Below, piece by piece: positions 55,895-64,000 of a stretch of DNA of 64,000 nucleotides; the first letter of the stretch is position 1, and every line of letters starts with the position of its first letter. The notes beneath the pieces were generated by a model. The model did no database searches. It was not told the DNA's origin and worked only from the letters and a program-made list of their open reading frames with translations. The DNA is from Sphingomonas hankookensis (GTDB lineage: Bacteria > Pseudomonadota > Alphaproteobacteria > Sphingomonadales > Sphingomonadaceae). The stretch lies in the NCBI RefSeq assembly GCF_022664465.1, contig NZ_JAKREV010000001.1, positions 186,001 to 250,000 of the forward strand, written 5' to 3'. A program made the translations under genes and the position numbers.

Positions 55895-56086
55895 ATGCGT
55901 TCGTTTCTGCGGGCCCTCCGCAGCCTTTGGCAAGATCGGCGCGGCGCGACGGCAGTCGAATATGGAATGATCCTGGGCCTGGTCGTGGTGGTGATCATCT
56001 CCAGCATCGCCGGTTTGGGCAAGACCACCAGCGACCTGTGGAACGGCGTCACCGCCAATGTGACGCAACATACACCGCGCGGTTAA
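55895..56086 (+). CDS. Flp-family type IVb pilin
   Basis: A 63-residue prepilin with a short basic leader (MRSFLRALRSLWQDRRG), processing site then ATAVEYGMILGLVVVVI. Glu22 and Tyr23 are the Flp-type pair just after cleavage (Gly17). GGGAG precedes the ATG. No tad assembly genes are in the window. Confidence 0.85.
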   Translation: MRSFLRALRSLWQDRRGATAVEYGMILGLVVVVIISSIAGLGKTTSDLWNGVTANVTQHTPRG

Positions 56087-56218
56087 CCATCAAACTGATT
56101 TCGTTCGATTTCCCTTAAACTTTTATCAACCGCGCCGCCCGTACCTTCTTAGAGCCGATCGGAATTTTGTTCCGTGACGCCGGGAATAATTGAAGCACGC
56201 AGAACCAAGGAGCGAGTT

Positions 56219-56386
56219 ATGCAGAAGATCCGTACCTTCCTGAAGAACAGCAAGGGCGCCACCGCGATCGAATACGGCCTGATCGCTGCGCTGATCGCCG
56301 TCGCCGCCATCGCCGCGATGCAGGGCCTGGGCAACCAGCTGAAGACCACCTTCGGCAACGTCACGTCGAACATGAAGGCTTCGTAA
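56219..56386 (+). CDS. Flp-family type IVb pilin
   Basis: A 55-residue prepilin: leader MQKIRTFLKNSKG, then ATAIEYGLIAALIAVAAIAA with Glu18-Tyr19. AAGGAG lies 6 nt before ATG 56219. It lies 132 bp after the first pilin gene and is followed by a textbook terminator. This copy is closer to the canonical Flp length and is probably the major pilin. Confidence 0.92.
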   Translation: MQKIRTFLKNSKGATAIEYGLIAALIAVAAIAAMQGLGNQLKTTFGNVTSNMKAS

Positions 56387-56410
56387 GCCTCCACGACGTC
56401 GACACAGGAG

Positions 56411-56445
56411 GGGCGGCGGGACTTCGGTTCCGCCGCCCTTTTCTT
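56411..56445 (+). terminator. Intrinsic terminator of the Flp pilin genes
   Basis: GGGCGGCGG-GA pairs with TT-CCGCCGCCC around CTTCGG, a C(UUCG)G tetraloop, followed by TTTTCTTG. It lies 24 nt after the stop of the second pilin and 8 nt before the convergent accA stop. Confidence 0.92.
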
Positions 56446-56453
56446 GTGCCGTT

Positions 56454-57401
56454 CTACAGCCGGCCCATCGCAAGGAATTTCTTGCGCCGCGCCTGCCGCA
56501 GCGCCGCCGCATCCTGCGCCGCCAGTTCGGTCAGTTCGCCGTCGATCGCATCGCCCAGCGCGGCGATCGCGTTTGCCGGATCGCGATGTGCCGCGCCCAG
56601 CGGTTCGGCGACGATCCGGTCGATCACGCCCAGCGTCTTCAAATCCTGCGCGGTCACCCGCATCGCCTCGGCCGCCTCTGGGGCCTTGTCCGCAGTGCGC
56701 CACAGGATCGACGCGCAACCCTCTGGCGAGATCACCGAATAGACGGCATGCTCCATCATCAGCACCCGGTTGCCCGCCGCCAGCGCGATCGCGCCGCCCG
56801 AGCCGCCTTCGCCCAGAATCGCCGACACCATCGGCACGCCGAGGTTCAGTGCCGCCTCGGTCGAGCGTGCGATCGCCCCTGCCTGCCCGCGCTCTTCCGC
56901 CTGAATGCCGGGGAACGCGCCCGACGTATCAACCAGCGTGACGACGGGCAGGCCGAAGCGGTCGGCCAACTGCATCAACCGGATCGCCTTGCGATAGCCC
57001 TCGGGCTTGCCCATCCCGAAGTTATGCTTGAGCCGTGTCGCGGTGTCGTCGCCCTTTTCGTGGCCGATCACCACGACCTTGCGCCCGCGGAACCGCCCGA
57101 TCCCGCCGAGGATCGCTTGATCGTCGGCAAAGGCGCGGTCGCCGCCCAGCGGCATGAAATCGTCGACCAGCGCGGCGACATAATGCTTGAAATGTGGTCG
57201 TTCGGGATGGCGCGCGACCTGAGTCTTCTGCCACGGTGTCAGCTTGGTGTAGGTTTCGCGCAGCAGCCGGTCGGACTTGGTCTGCAACCGTCCGATCTCG
57301 GTCGCGATGTCCAGCTCGCCATCGGCGGCGGTGTCGCGCAGCTCGTCGATACGCGCCTGCAGCTCGGCGATGGGTTTTTCGAAATCTAGGAACGTAGCCA
57401 T
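56454..57401 (-). CDS. accA: Acetyl-CoA carboxylase, carboxyltransferase subunit alpha
   Basis: A 315-residue subunit that with AccD transfers CO2 from biotin to acetyl-CoA for fatty-acid synthesis. [11 protein letters not shown] at the start, [14 protein letters not shown] (oxyanion-hole region) and [14 protein letters not shown] are all typical. It lies 11 nt after xerD, so it is probably cotranscribed. Confidence 0.96.
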   Translation of the reverse strand: MATFLDFEKPIAELQARIDELRDTAADGELDIATEIGRLQTKSDRLLRETYTKLTPWQKTQVARHPERPHFKHYVAALVDDFMPLGGDRAFADDQAILGGIGRFRGRKVVVIGHEKGDDTATRLKHNFGMGKPEGYRKAIRLMQLADRFGLPVVTLVDTSGAFPGIQAEERGQAGAIARSTEAALNLGVPMVSAILGEGGSGGAIALAAGNRVLMMEHAVYSVISPEGCASILWRTADKAPEAAEAMRVTAQDLKTLGVIDRIVAEPLGAAHRDPANAIAALGDAIDGELTELAAQDAAALRQARRKKFLAMGRL

Positions 57402-57412
57402 GGCTCCGGGCC

Positions 57413-58321
57413 CTATGGCCGTGTCCGTCCGGCGTCAATCAGCGGGTGGCGTTCGTTCACCAGCCGTACCAGCCGCGACGCATCGACATGGGTGTAGATT
57501 TCGGTGGTCGCGATATCGGCATGGCCCAGCATCGCCTGCAACGCGCGCAGGTCCGCGCCGCCCTCCAGCAAATGGGTGGCAAAGGCGTGGCGCAGGACGT
57601 GCGGACTGATCCGGTCGGGCGCGATCCCCGCCTCGCCCGCCAGCGCGCGGACGATCTGGTATAGCCGCATCCGCGACAAATGCTTCTGTCCGGAGGGAAA
57701 CAGCCACGGGCTGTCCGCTGGCACCTGCCCCCGCCACCGTGCTACGGCAGCACGCGCCCGGTCGGACAACGGCACCATCCGCTCGCGCCCGCCCTTGCCC
57801 TTCAGGATCAGGTACGGCCGGTCGGACGCGATCGCCGCGCGCGGCAGCGACACCAGCTCGGTCGCGCGCAGCCCCGATCCGTAGAGCAGTTCGAACAACG
57901 CCGAGAGGCGCAGGTCGTTGGGATCGGGCGGCACCCGCGCGATCCGCGCGTCGATCGCGGCGAACATCGCATCGATATCACCACTCGACAGCGTTTTCGG
58001 AAGCGGCCGCGACGTGCCCGGTCGGGGCAGCGCCGCGCCCGGATCGTCGGCACGCAGTCCCTCTTCGGCCAGAAACGCGAAGAACCGCCGCAACGCCGCG
58101 CCTTTCCGCGCCACCGTCGATTTGGCAAAGTCCTGCCACCCGTCGGCCAGTCGCCCGATCGCCGCGGCATCGGCCGCCGCCAGCCGCCCGCCCAGCACAT
58201 CGGAGGCAAGCGACAGGTCGGTACGATAGGCGGCGATGGTGTTGCGCGCCGCTCCGGCTTCCGCCGCCATCATCTCCAGAAAGCGGTCGATCAGGTCCCG
58301 GTCGTTGCCGGGTCCACTCAC
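57413..58321 (-). CDS. xerD: Tyrosine recombinase XerD
   Basis: A 302-residue site-specific recombinase resolving chromosome dimers at dif. The SAM-like N-terminal domain ([20 protein letters not shown]) is followed by the catalytic residues: Arg in GSGLRATEL, Lys in [10 protein letters not shown], HxxR in [12 protein letters not shown], and [15 protein letters not shown] with the nucleophile Tyr. The start is GTG 58321, 10 nt after the upstream gene stop. Unlike the integrase remnant at 11.5 kb, it is intact. Confidence 0.93.
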   Translation of the reverse strand: MSGPGNDRDLIDRFLEMMAAEAGAARNTIAAYRTDLSLASDVLGGRLAAADAAAIGRLADGWQDFAKSTVARKGAALRRFFAFLAEEGLRADDPGAALPRPGTSRPLPKTLSSGDIDAMFAAIDARIARVPPDPNDLRLSALFELLYGSGLRATELVSLPRAAIASDRPYLILKGKGGRERMVPLSDRARAAVARWRGQVPADSPWLFPSGQKHLSRMRLYQIVRALAGEAGIAPDRISPHVLRHAFATHLLEGGADLRALQAMLGHADIATTEIYTHVDASRLVRLVNERHPLIDAGRTRP

Positions 58322-58331
58322 AGCCGGAACG

Positions 58332-60134
58332 TCACGACCGGACGAGCGCCTCGGCCGCGATCATCCGCGCTTCCCCCTCGCGCCCCGCCGCGCGCAACGC
58401 CGCGACGGTGTGGAACAGCGCCTCGGCCGGCACCCCGCGCCAGTCGCGCGTCTGCATCCCCGTAGCCGCCAACAACAGGACGGTCCCGCCCTCACCGTTC
58501 ACACCCGCCCGGTCGATCGCATCGGTCCACGGATTGCGCGCACCGATCGCGACGTTCAGCTCGCGTGCCATGCCCTGCACCTGATCGCGCGGCAGGCGGC
58601 CCAGCCCGGCCAGCGCGGCGAACAGCAGCTGCCCCTTGCGCGCATTCTGTCCGGCATAGTCCGACACGGCACCCGCCGCGACCGACCGGCCCATCGGGTC
58701 GGCAACCGCCAGCATCGCCCAGCCGTCGCTGCCGACCGGCACGATCCCGCGCCAGCGCAGCGCCGGCAGGTCGAGCCCCGCGCTCAACATCGACGCGATC
58801 AGCTGGTCGGCGTCCCCGGCATGATCCACCACCGGTGCGATCATCGCCGCCGCCCGTGCCGTCAGCACCCGCCGGGCATAGCCGAGCGGCGTGGTGATCG
58901 CCGGTTCCCAGAACTGGCGCAGCATCGTCAGCCGATCGGTATCGCGCCCGGTAAAGGCGGTGCGCAGATCGGTCGCGAGCGCGGTCTGCGTGCTCGTCGC
59001 ATCCTCGTCGCTGCCCAGCTGGGCATACAGGTCGACCAGCGCCTCGCTCGACACCACGCCCTGCGCCGCCGCCAGATCGGCATCGGCCAGCCGGACGCCC
59101 GGTGCGAATTGCGGTGCGGTCGCGTGCCAGTAGCGGACCTGCGGCCCGACCCCGCCGAACAGGCCGGCGGGTACCGGCGTCGCGCTGGCGGCGGCCATGC
59201 CGTAGCGCCATGCGGTCAGGCGATCGATGCCGTCCCATTCGATCGTCGCTTCCCGCCGCCCGGCCGAACCCTTGCCGACCAGCTTTTCGGCCAGCGCCAC
59301 GTCGATCGCACCGCCGCCCGGCGCTGCGCGCCGAGCCTGATCGACGATCCGCCCGGCCTCGCGCGCCTTGCCCGACAGGCCGAGGCAGATGGCATTGGCC
59401 AGCCGCCAGCCGCGTTCGTTCGACTGCGCCATCGCCGGCGTCACCAGCGGACACAGCCCGCCCGGATCGCCCGTCGCCAGCATCGCCTGCATCGCGATCT
59501 GAAACAGCTTGGGCGTATAATTCTCGATATCGACCGACTGGACCAGCGCGCGCGCCGATGGCGCCTCGCCCATGCGGACCAGCAGCCATGCGCGCTCCGC
59601 GGCATAATCGGCACCGTCGACGCCGCCCGGCGTCGCGACGTCGGACACCAGCGCGCGGCGCAACCCGATCGAGACCCAGCGCGAGGCGACCGGCGCGTCG
59701 AGCGAGCGCATGATCCGTTGCAGCCACGGCCCGTCGCTGCTCCCGAACGCATCGCTGCCGAATGCGCCCCCCTGTCCGGCAATGCCGATGCTGGCGGTCG
59801 AGCGGCGGGCATAGTCGGGCAGTTCATATTGCCGGAGCGCCTCCGGGCTGATCGCCACCGGAGTCGCCGATGCTGTCGGCGTCGGGGTGGAGGCTGGACC
59901 CGGCACCCCCGGTATCGGCTGTACGATCGGCGCGGACGGCGCGAAATTCGGACCACCCGCCGGTGCTGCCGCGGTTGGACGCGGCGTCGGCGTGGGGGCC
60001 GGCGCCGGTGCGTCGCCGAATCCCGGCGGCAGCAACGATTCGGGCACATCCTGCCCGATCGCCGGCACGCCGATCGCGATCAGCGCGGCGGCGGCGATCC
60101 CGATGCGCAACCGGTCAGTTGGCGAGGTTTTCAA
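58332..60134 (-). CDS. Large secreted protein of unknown function
   Basis: A 600-residue protein with a signal peptide (LRIGIAAAALIAIGVPAIGQ). A Pro/Thr-rich linker (about residues 40-85: APAPAPTPTPRPTAAAP) follows, and the rest is a long Ala/Leu-rich, probably alpha-helical repeat region. I see no catalytic motif. The start is taken as TTG 60134, with AAGGCGG upstream, lying inside the end of the preceding 45-aa ORF; TTG 60110 is an alternative. It precedes xerD by 10 nt, so it belongs to the xerD-accA operon. Confidence 0.7.
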   Translation of the reverse strand: MKTSPTDRLRIGIAAAALIAIGVPAIGQDVPESLLPPGFGDAPAPAPTPTPRPTAAAPAGGPNFAPSAPIVQPIPGVPGPASTPTPTASATPVAISPEALRQYELPDYARRSTASIGIAGQGGAFGSDAFGSSDGPWLQRIMRSLDAPVASRWVSIGLRRALVSDVATPGGVDGADYAAERAWLLVRMGEAPSARALVQSVDIENYTPKLFQIAMQAMLATGDPGGLCPLVTPAMAQSNERGWRLANAICLGLSGKAREAGRIVDQARRAAPGGGAIDVALAEKLVGKGSAGRREATIEWDGIDRLTAWRYGMAAASATPVPAGLFGGVGPQVRYWHATAPQFAPGVRLADADLAAAQGVVSSEALVDLYAQLGSDEDATSTQTALATDLRTAFTGRDTDRLTMLRQFWEPAITTPLGYARRVLTARAAAMIAPVVDHAGDADQLIASMLSAGLDLPALRWRGIVPVGSDGWAMLAVADPMGRSVAAGAVSDYAGQNARKGQLLFAALAGLGRLPRDQVQGMARELNVAIGARNPWTDAIDRAGVNGEGGTVLLLAATGMQTRDWRGVPAEALFHTVAALRAAGREGEARMIAAEALVRS

Positions 60135-60252
60135 GCGAGACCGCCTTTTCGATCTGGGTCGGCTGCTGCTCGGTCGAACGTCCCGCCAGCAGGAACAGGC
60201 CCGCGACCAGCGCGACCACGACGACGAGGAGGATGACAAGCGAACGCGACAT
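60115..60252 (-). CDS. 45-aa single-pass membrane protein
   Basis: The ORF starts at ATG 60252 and reads MSRSLVILL, a run of Val/Ala/Leu to about residue 23, then a hydrophilic tail (GRSTEQQPTQIEKAVSLEN) ending at TGA 60115. It is the first gene of the minus-strand unit and overlaps the next by 20 nt. Topology suggests a short tail in the periplasm. I do not recognise a family. Confidence 0.6.
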   Translation of the reverse strand: MSRSLVILLVVVVALVAGLFLLAGRSTEQQPTQIEKAVSLENLAN

Positions 60253-60343
60253 GGATCTAAACGTCCCGGTATTAGGGGGCAGGAAAAAGACGGCGACGCG
60301 CCTTTTGCCCGATCGGCGGGGCGGCTGTATAGCCCCTGCCGCA

Positions 60344-60895
60344 ATGCTGCAAATTCAAGACTCCCTGCCCCAACCTCCCTCGCGCTGGACCGGCCGCCCG
60401 ATCGTGCTCGTCGGGCTGATGGGCGTGGGCAAATCCACCGTCGGCCGCCGCCTGGCGCAGCGGATGAAGCTGGATTTCGTCGATGCCGACAACGAGATCG
60501 AACATGCCGCGGGCATGACCATCGCCGAAATCTTCGAACGCTTCGGCGAGGATCATTTCCGCGACGGCGAACGCCGCGTCATCGCCCGGTTGATCGACGG
60601 CACCCCGAAGATCATCGCGACCGGCGGCGGCGCGTTCATGCAGGCGGATACCCGCGAACTGATTCTTGAACAGGCGCTGGCGATCTGGCTCGACGCGTCG
60701 CCCGACGTGCTCGCCGAACGCGTCCGCCGCCGCGACACCCGCCCGCTGCTGCGCGGCAAGGACCCGCGCAAGGTGCTGAGCGACCTCGCCCGCGTGCGCA
60801 ACCCGGTCTATGCGCTTGCGCCGATCCACGTCGTCAGCCAGCACGCACCGCACGACGCCACCGTTTCCGCCATCCTGAAAGCCATCGGCCAATGA
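60344..60895 (+). CDS. aroK: Shikimate kinase
   Basis: A 183-residue kinase of aromatic amino-acid synthesis. Walker A GLMGVGKST is at about residues 24-32, then DFVDADNEIE for shikimate binding, FRDGERRVI, the ATGGGAF shikimate loop and RPLLRGKDP lid. The ATG at 60344 is chosen; the frame to 59870 is antisense to the secreted-protein gene. It overlaps aroB by 4 nt. Confidence 0.96.
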   Translation: MLQIQDSLPQPPSRWTGRPIVLVGLMGVGKSTVGRRLAQRMKLDFVDADNEIEHAAGMTIAEIFERFGEDHFRDGERRVIARLIDGTPKIIATGGGAFMQADTRELILEQALAIWLDASPDVLAERVRRRDTRPLLRGKDPRKVLSDLARVRNPVYALAPIHVVSQHAPHDATVSAILKAIGQ

Positions 60896-61992
60896 CCGTC
60901 ATTCCCGTCGCGCTCGGCGACCGCAGCTACGACATCGTGATCGAGGACGGCGTGCTGGCGCACGCCGGCGATCATCTCGGCCCGATCGCGCGCGGTCGGC
61001 GGATGGTGATCGTCGCCGATGCGCAGGTGCCGATGCACCTCGCCACGCTGCGGGCGTCGCTCTCCGCCTCGGGCATCGCCAGCGAGGCGATCGAGATTCC
61101 GGCCGGCGAGGGCTCGAAGAGCTGGGCAACGCTCGAACGCCTGCTCAATTCGCTGCTGGCGCTGGGCGTCGAGCGCGGCGACCACATCGTGGCGCTGGGC
61201 GGCGGGGTGACTGGCGACCTTGTGGGCTTCGCCGCCGCGATCCTGAAGCGCGGCTGCGGCTTCGTCCAGATACCGACGACGTTGCTGGCGCAGGTCGATT
61301 CGTCGGTCGGCGGCAAGACCGGGATCAACACCCGCGCCGGCAAGAACCTCGTCGGCGCGTTCCACCAGCCCGCCTTGGTGCTGATCGACCCGACGACGCT
61401 CGACACGCTCCCGGCACGCGAAGTCCGCGCCGGCTATGCCGAGGTCGTGAAGTACGGCCTGATCGACGATCCCGATTTCTTCGCGTGGTGCGAATCGAAC
61501 GGCGCCGCGCTGCTACTCGGCGATCCGCTGGCGCGCACGCAGGCGATCGCGCGCTCGGTCGGGGCGAAGGCGCGAATCGTCGGCGCCGACGAACGCGAGA
61601 CGACGGGCACGCGGGCGCTGCTCAACCTAGGCCACACCTTCGGCCATGCGCTGGAAGCCGAGGCCGGCTTCGACGGATCGCTGCTGCATGGCGAGGGGGT
61701 CGCGGCCGGCATGGCGCTCGCCTTCGCCTACAGCGCCGAACAGGGGCTGTGCCGCGCCGAGGATGCCGCCCGCGTCGCCGCACACCTGCGCGCCGCCGGC
61801 TTACCCGACGGTCTCGCCGCCGCCGGCATCACCGCGTCGGGCGAAGAGCTGGTTGGCCACATGCTCCATGACAAGAAGCGCGAGGGCGGCACGCTGCCGT
61901 TCCTGCTCGCCCGCGGCATCGGCCAGACCTATCTCGACCGCTCGGTCGATCTGGGCAGCGTCGCCGCGTTCATTGACCGCCAGCACCGCTGA
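60892..61992 (+). CDS. aroB: 3-dehydroquinate synthase
   Basis: A 366-residue NAD- and metal-dependent enzyme forming dehydroquinate from [43 protein letters not shown] and [12 protein letters not shown] (metal His) are present. Second gene of aroK-aroB-DUF2256. Confidence 0.97.
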   Translation: MTVIPVALGDRSYDIVIEDGVLAHAGDHLGPIARGRRMVIVADAQVPMHLATLRASLSASGIASEAIEIPAGEGSKSWATLERLLNSLLALGVERGDHIVALGGGVTGDLVGFAAAILKRGCGFVQIPTTLLAQVDSSVGGKTGINTRAGKNLVGAFHQPALVLIDPTTLDTLPAREVRAGYAEVVKYGLIDDPDFFAWCESNGAALLLGDPLARTQAIARSVGAKARIVGADERETTGTRALLNLGHTFGHALEAEAGFDGSLLHGEGVAAGMALAFAYSAEQGLCRAEDAARVAAHLRAAGLPDGLAAAGITASGEELVGHMLHDKKREGGTLPFLLARGIGQTYLDRSVDLGSVAAFIDRQHR

Positions 61993-62141
61993 TGCCGCAA
62001 GGGATCGCCAAGCGCGACCTGCCGACCAAGACCTGCCCGGTCTGCGAACGCCCGTTCGCGTGGCGCAAGAAATGGGCGCGCGACTGGGACAATGTCGTCT
62101 ATTGCTCGGACCGCTGCCGCCGGACGGGCAAGGCCGACTAG
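61992..62141 (+). CDS. DUF2256 zinc-ribbon small protein
   Basis: A 49-residue protein with two Cys pairs: [20 protein letters not shown] and CSDRCR, a small zinc ribbon as in DUF2256. Its ATG shares one base with the aroB stop (TGATG). It is too short for many gene finders. Its stop overlaps the convergent gene's stop in a CTAG. Confidence 0.85.
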   Translation: MPQGIAKRDLPTKTCPVCERPFAWRKKWARDWDNVVYCSDRCRRTGKAD

Positions 62142-62551
62142 CGGGCGCCCGGAATATCGCTGTTCATCTGCTGCTGCTGCCGCCGCTCGGCGAACCATTG
62201 CCGCAGCATCGCCTGGGTACAGCCGCTCTGCCCGTTCATTCCGATCGCCGAACAGCTGTTCGGCCGCGTCGCCCGCGCCGCCTCCATCGCGACGTCCGCG
62301 CGCTGCGCCCAGCTCGAGTCGGCCGAGGCCTGCGACGGCGGATCGCGGAAGCGCTTGGGGATGCGATAGCGTTCGTTCTCGCCCAGCCGCGCGCACACCA
62401 CGATCTCGTCATTGCTGGCGGGCTTCGGGCAGGCTTCCTCGCCATAGACCGTCGCGTTGCGCACCCGTTGCGGCGGATCGGCCGGCGTTTCCTGCGCCAT
62501 AGCCGGTGCCGCGATCGCCAGTGCCAGTCCCGCCAGAACCCAACGCGTCAT
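62138..62551 (-). CDS. Exported hypothetical protein
   Basis: A 137-residue protein with a signal peptide ([20 protein letters not shown]). The mature part has four Cys, two in [24 protein letters not shown] and ACPKP contexts and two near the end ([15 protein letters not shown]), which could form disulfides. The segment [12 protein letters not shown] is characteristic of a family seen in sphingomonads, function unknown to me. Start ATG 62551 with GGGAG upstream. Confidence 0.75.
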   Translation of the reverse strand: MTRWVLAGLALAIAAPAMAQETPADPPQRVRNATVYGEEACPKPASNDEIVVCARLGENERYRIPKRFRDPPSQASADSSWAQRADVAMEAARATRPNSCSAIGMNGQSGCTQAMLRQWFAERRQQQQMNSDIPGAR

Positions 62552-62661
62552 CGTCACTTCTCCCACACCCGCCCACTAACCGACCCGATCGATGAGCGCA
62601 GGCTGAACGCGCGAAGATTTCCTGTCGTTGCACCGCGCGGACAGGACGCTATGGCGGTGCC

Positions 62662-63246
62662 ATGATCCTCGTCATCGACAATTACGACAGCTTCACCTGG
62701 AACCTCGTCCATTACCTGATGGAGCTGGGCGTCGAGGTCCGGGTCGAGCGCAACGACGCCATGACCGCCGCCGACGCGCTCGCCAGCGATGCGCAGGGCT
62801 TCCTGATTTCCCCTGGCCCCTGCACCCCGACCGAGGCGGGCATCTCGCTCGACCTCGTCGCCGCTTGTGCGCAGGCGCAGCGTCCGCTGCTCGGCGTCTG
62901 CCTCGGCCATCAGGCGATCGGCCAGCATTTCGGAGGAAAGGTCATGCGCGGCGGGCTGATGCACGGCAAGACCTGCCCGGTCGATCATGACGGCACCGGC
63001 CTGTTCGAAGGGCTGCCTTCGCCCTTCATCGCCACCCGCTATCACTCGCTGATCGTCACCGACGTGCCCGACTGCCTGATCGTCAACGCGACCGCATCGG
63101 ACGCCAGCGTCATGGGCTTTCGTCACCGCGAGTTGCCGATCCACGGCGTGCAGTTCCACCCCGAAAGCATCGCCACCGAACACGGGCACGCGATGCTCGC
63201 CAATTTCCTCAAGAGCGCCGGCCTTGCCGCGGCGGTGCCGGCATGA
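62662..63246 (+). CDS. trpG: Anthranilate/aminodeoxychorismate synthase glutaminase subunit
   Basis: A 194-residue class I glutamine amidotransferase. The nucleophile Cys is in [10 protein letters not shown]; the His/Glu pair is in VQFHPES. It feeds ammonia to TrpE (and possibly PabB). trpE is not directly upstream here. It overlaps trpD by 4 nt (ATGA), supporting the tryptophan assignment. Confidence 0.95.
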   Translation: MILVIDNYDSFTWNLVHYLMELGVEVRVERNDAMTAADALASDAQGFLISPGPCTPTEAGISLDLVAACAQAQRPLLGVCLGHQAIGQHFGGKVMRGGLMHGKTCPVDHDGTGLFEGLPSPFIATRYHSLIVTDVPDCLIVNATASDASVMGFRHRELPIHGVQFHPESIATEHGHAMLANFLKSAGLAAAVPA

Positions 63247-64000
63247 CCGTCACCACGCTGCTGCCCGATCCGTCGTCGCCGCTTTCCCATGAGAGCGCCG
63301 CCGAAGCCTTTGCCGCGATCCTCGACGGCACGGTGTCCGACGACGCCATCGCCACCTTCCTTACCGACCTTGCCCTCCGCGGCGAAACCAGCGTCGAAAT
63401 CGCCGAGGCCGCCCGCGCACTGCGCCACCGCATGATCCCGATCGAAGCACCTGCCGGCGCAATCGACGTCTGCGGCACCGGCGGCGACGGTCACCATACC
63501 TTGAACGTCTCGACCGCGGTCAGCCTCGTCGTCGCCGCAGCCGGCGTGCCGGTCGCCAAGCACGGCAACCGCGCCGCCTCCAGCAAGGCGGGCGCCGCCG
63601 ACACGCTCGAAGCGCTCGGCCTCGACATGGGCGTCGCCGGCGAGATGGCGCAATCGACGCTGGCCGATATCGGCATCGCCTTCCTGTTCGCCGCCAACCA
63701 CCATCCGGCGATGCGCCGCATCACGCCCATCCGCCAGCGCATCGGCCGCCGCACCATCTTCAACCTGATGGGCCCGCTTGCCAATCCGGCGCGCACCACC
63801 CGCCAGCTGATCGGCATCGCCCGCCCCGACTACGCCACCGTCTATGCCGAGGCGATGGAACTGCTCGGCGCCGAAACCGCGCTGATCGTGTCGGGTGAGG
63901 AGGGGCTGGACGAAATCTCCGGCGCCGGCCCGACGATCGTCGTCCCCGTCGGCATGACCATGGCCGACCGCATCGTCCCCGAAGACGCCGGCCTGCCGCG
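63243..64000 (+). CDS. trpD: Anthranilate phosphoribosyltransferase, partial (cut by window edge)
   Basis: The first 252 codons of TrpD, which couples anthranilate to PRPP. The PRPP-binding loop [16 protein letters not shown] is at about residues 77-92, [15 protein letters not shown] at about 106-120, and [13 protein letters not shown] near 175. The usual length is about 330-345 residues, so roughly a quarter lies beyond the edge. Confidence 0.95.
   Translation, partial: MTVTTLLPDPSSPLSHESAAEAFAAILDGTVSDDAIATFLTDLALRGETSVEIAEAARALRHRMIPIEAPAGAIDVCGTGGDGHHTLNVSTAVSLVVAAAGVPVAKHGNRAASSKAGAADTLEALGLDMGVAGEMAQSTLADIGIAFLFAANHHPAMRRITPIRQRIGRRTIFNLMGPLANPARTTRQLIGIARPDYATVYAEAMELLGAETALIVSGEEGLDEISGAGPTIVVPVGMTMADRIVPEDAGLP

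Overview
The window is a high-GC alphaproteobacterial chromosome segment. Protein character points to Sphingomonadales, most likely Sphingomonas or a close relative: a leucine/glutamate-type dehydrogenase, DUF3089 hydrolase, DUF2256, DUF1178, two large TonB-dependent receptors, Flp pilins and dense convergent/divergent housekeeping operons. The species call is inference from sequence character only; there is no rRNA in the window. Four tRNA genes are present: His-GTG, Val-CAC, Leu-TAG and Arg-CCT.

Layout. 1-5.3 kb: 5' end of psd, icd, a KefB-type antiporter, an amino-acid dehydrogenase, tRNA-His and a 2OG-Fe(II) oxygenase. 5.4-10.1 kb: a TonB-dependent receptor and a large beta-rich lipoprotein on the minus strand, preceded by an 11-bp-periodic array resembling tandem PhoB half-sites. 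10.1-12.4 kb: a decayed prophage beside tRNA-Val, with a truncated gp7-type head gene, a moron-like secreted protein gene, the first codons of a DUF2213 gene and a frameshifted tyrosine integrase. 12.5-24.6 kb: protein quality control (HU, Lon, ClpX, ClpP, trigger factor) mixed with an M1 peptidase, a Ca2+/H+ antiporter, a HAD phosphatase, a glycosyltransferase and tRNA-Leu. 24.7-33.3 kb: two small hydrophilic genes; the minus-strand run gatC-gatA-(41-aa ORF)-gatB-cyclophilin; the plus-strand run DUF3089-ruvX-pyrB-pyrC-like.

33.3-36.8 kb: a ParA-like ATPase, a probable ribbon-helix-helix protein and a TPR/SPOR protein in one operon, divergent from a Sel1/SPOR protein. 36.8-45.4 kb: serB and miaA with overlapping antisense start codons, then ilvB-ilvN-ilvC, yceI, a BLUF photoreceptor and leuA, giving branched-chain amino acid synthesis. 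A 131-bp inverted repeat lies between ilvB and ilvN. 45.4-51.7 kb: repeats, an outer-membrane barrel pair, a SWIB protein, a second TonB receptor, folE, a lipoprotein and tRNA-Arg. 51.7-56.4 kb: three long palindromic repeats, the comF-grxC-nitrilase-DUF1178 operon, a methyltransferase, mutT and two Flp pilins. 56.4-64 kb: accA, xerD, a large secreted protein and a 45-aa membrane ORF on the minus strand; aroK-aroB-DUF2256 and trpG-trpD on the plus strand, giving shikimate and tryptophan synthesis.

The window is mostly core metabolism in tight operons with start/stop overlaps. The accessory parts are the prophage scar, the TonB receptor loci and intergenic palindromic repeats. The observations I rate most worth following are the PhoB-like array over the lipoprotein/receptor pair, the unannotated 41-aa gene filling the gatA-gatB junction exactly, the ParA/RHH/SPOR operon, and the inverted repeat that covers the ilvN ribosome-binding site.
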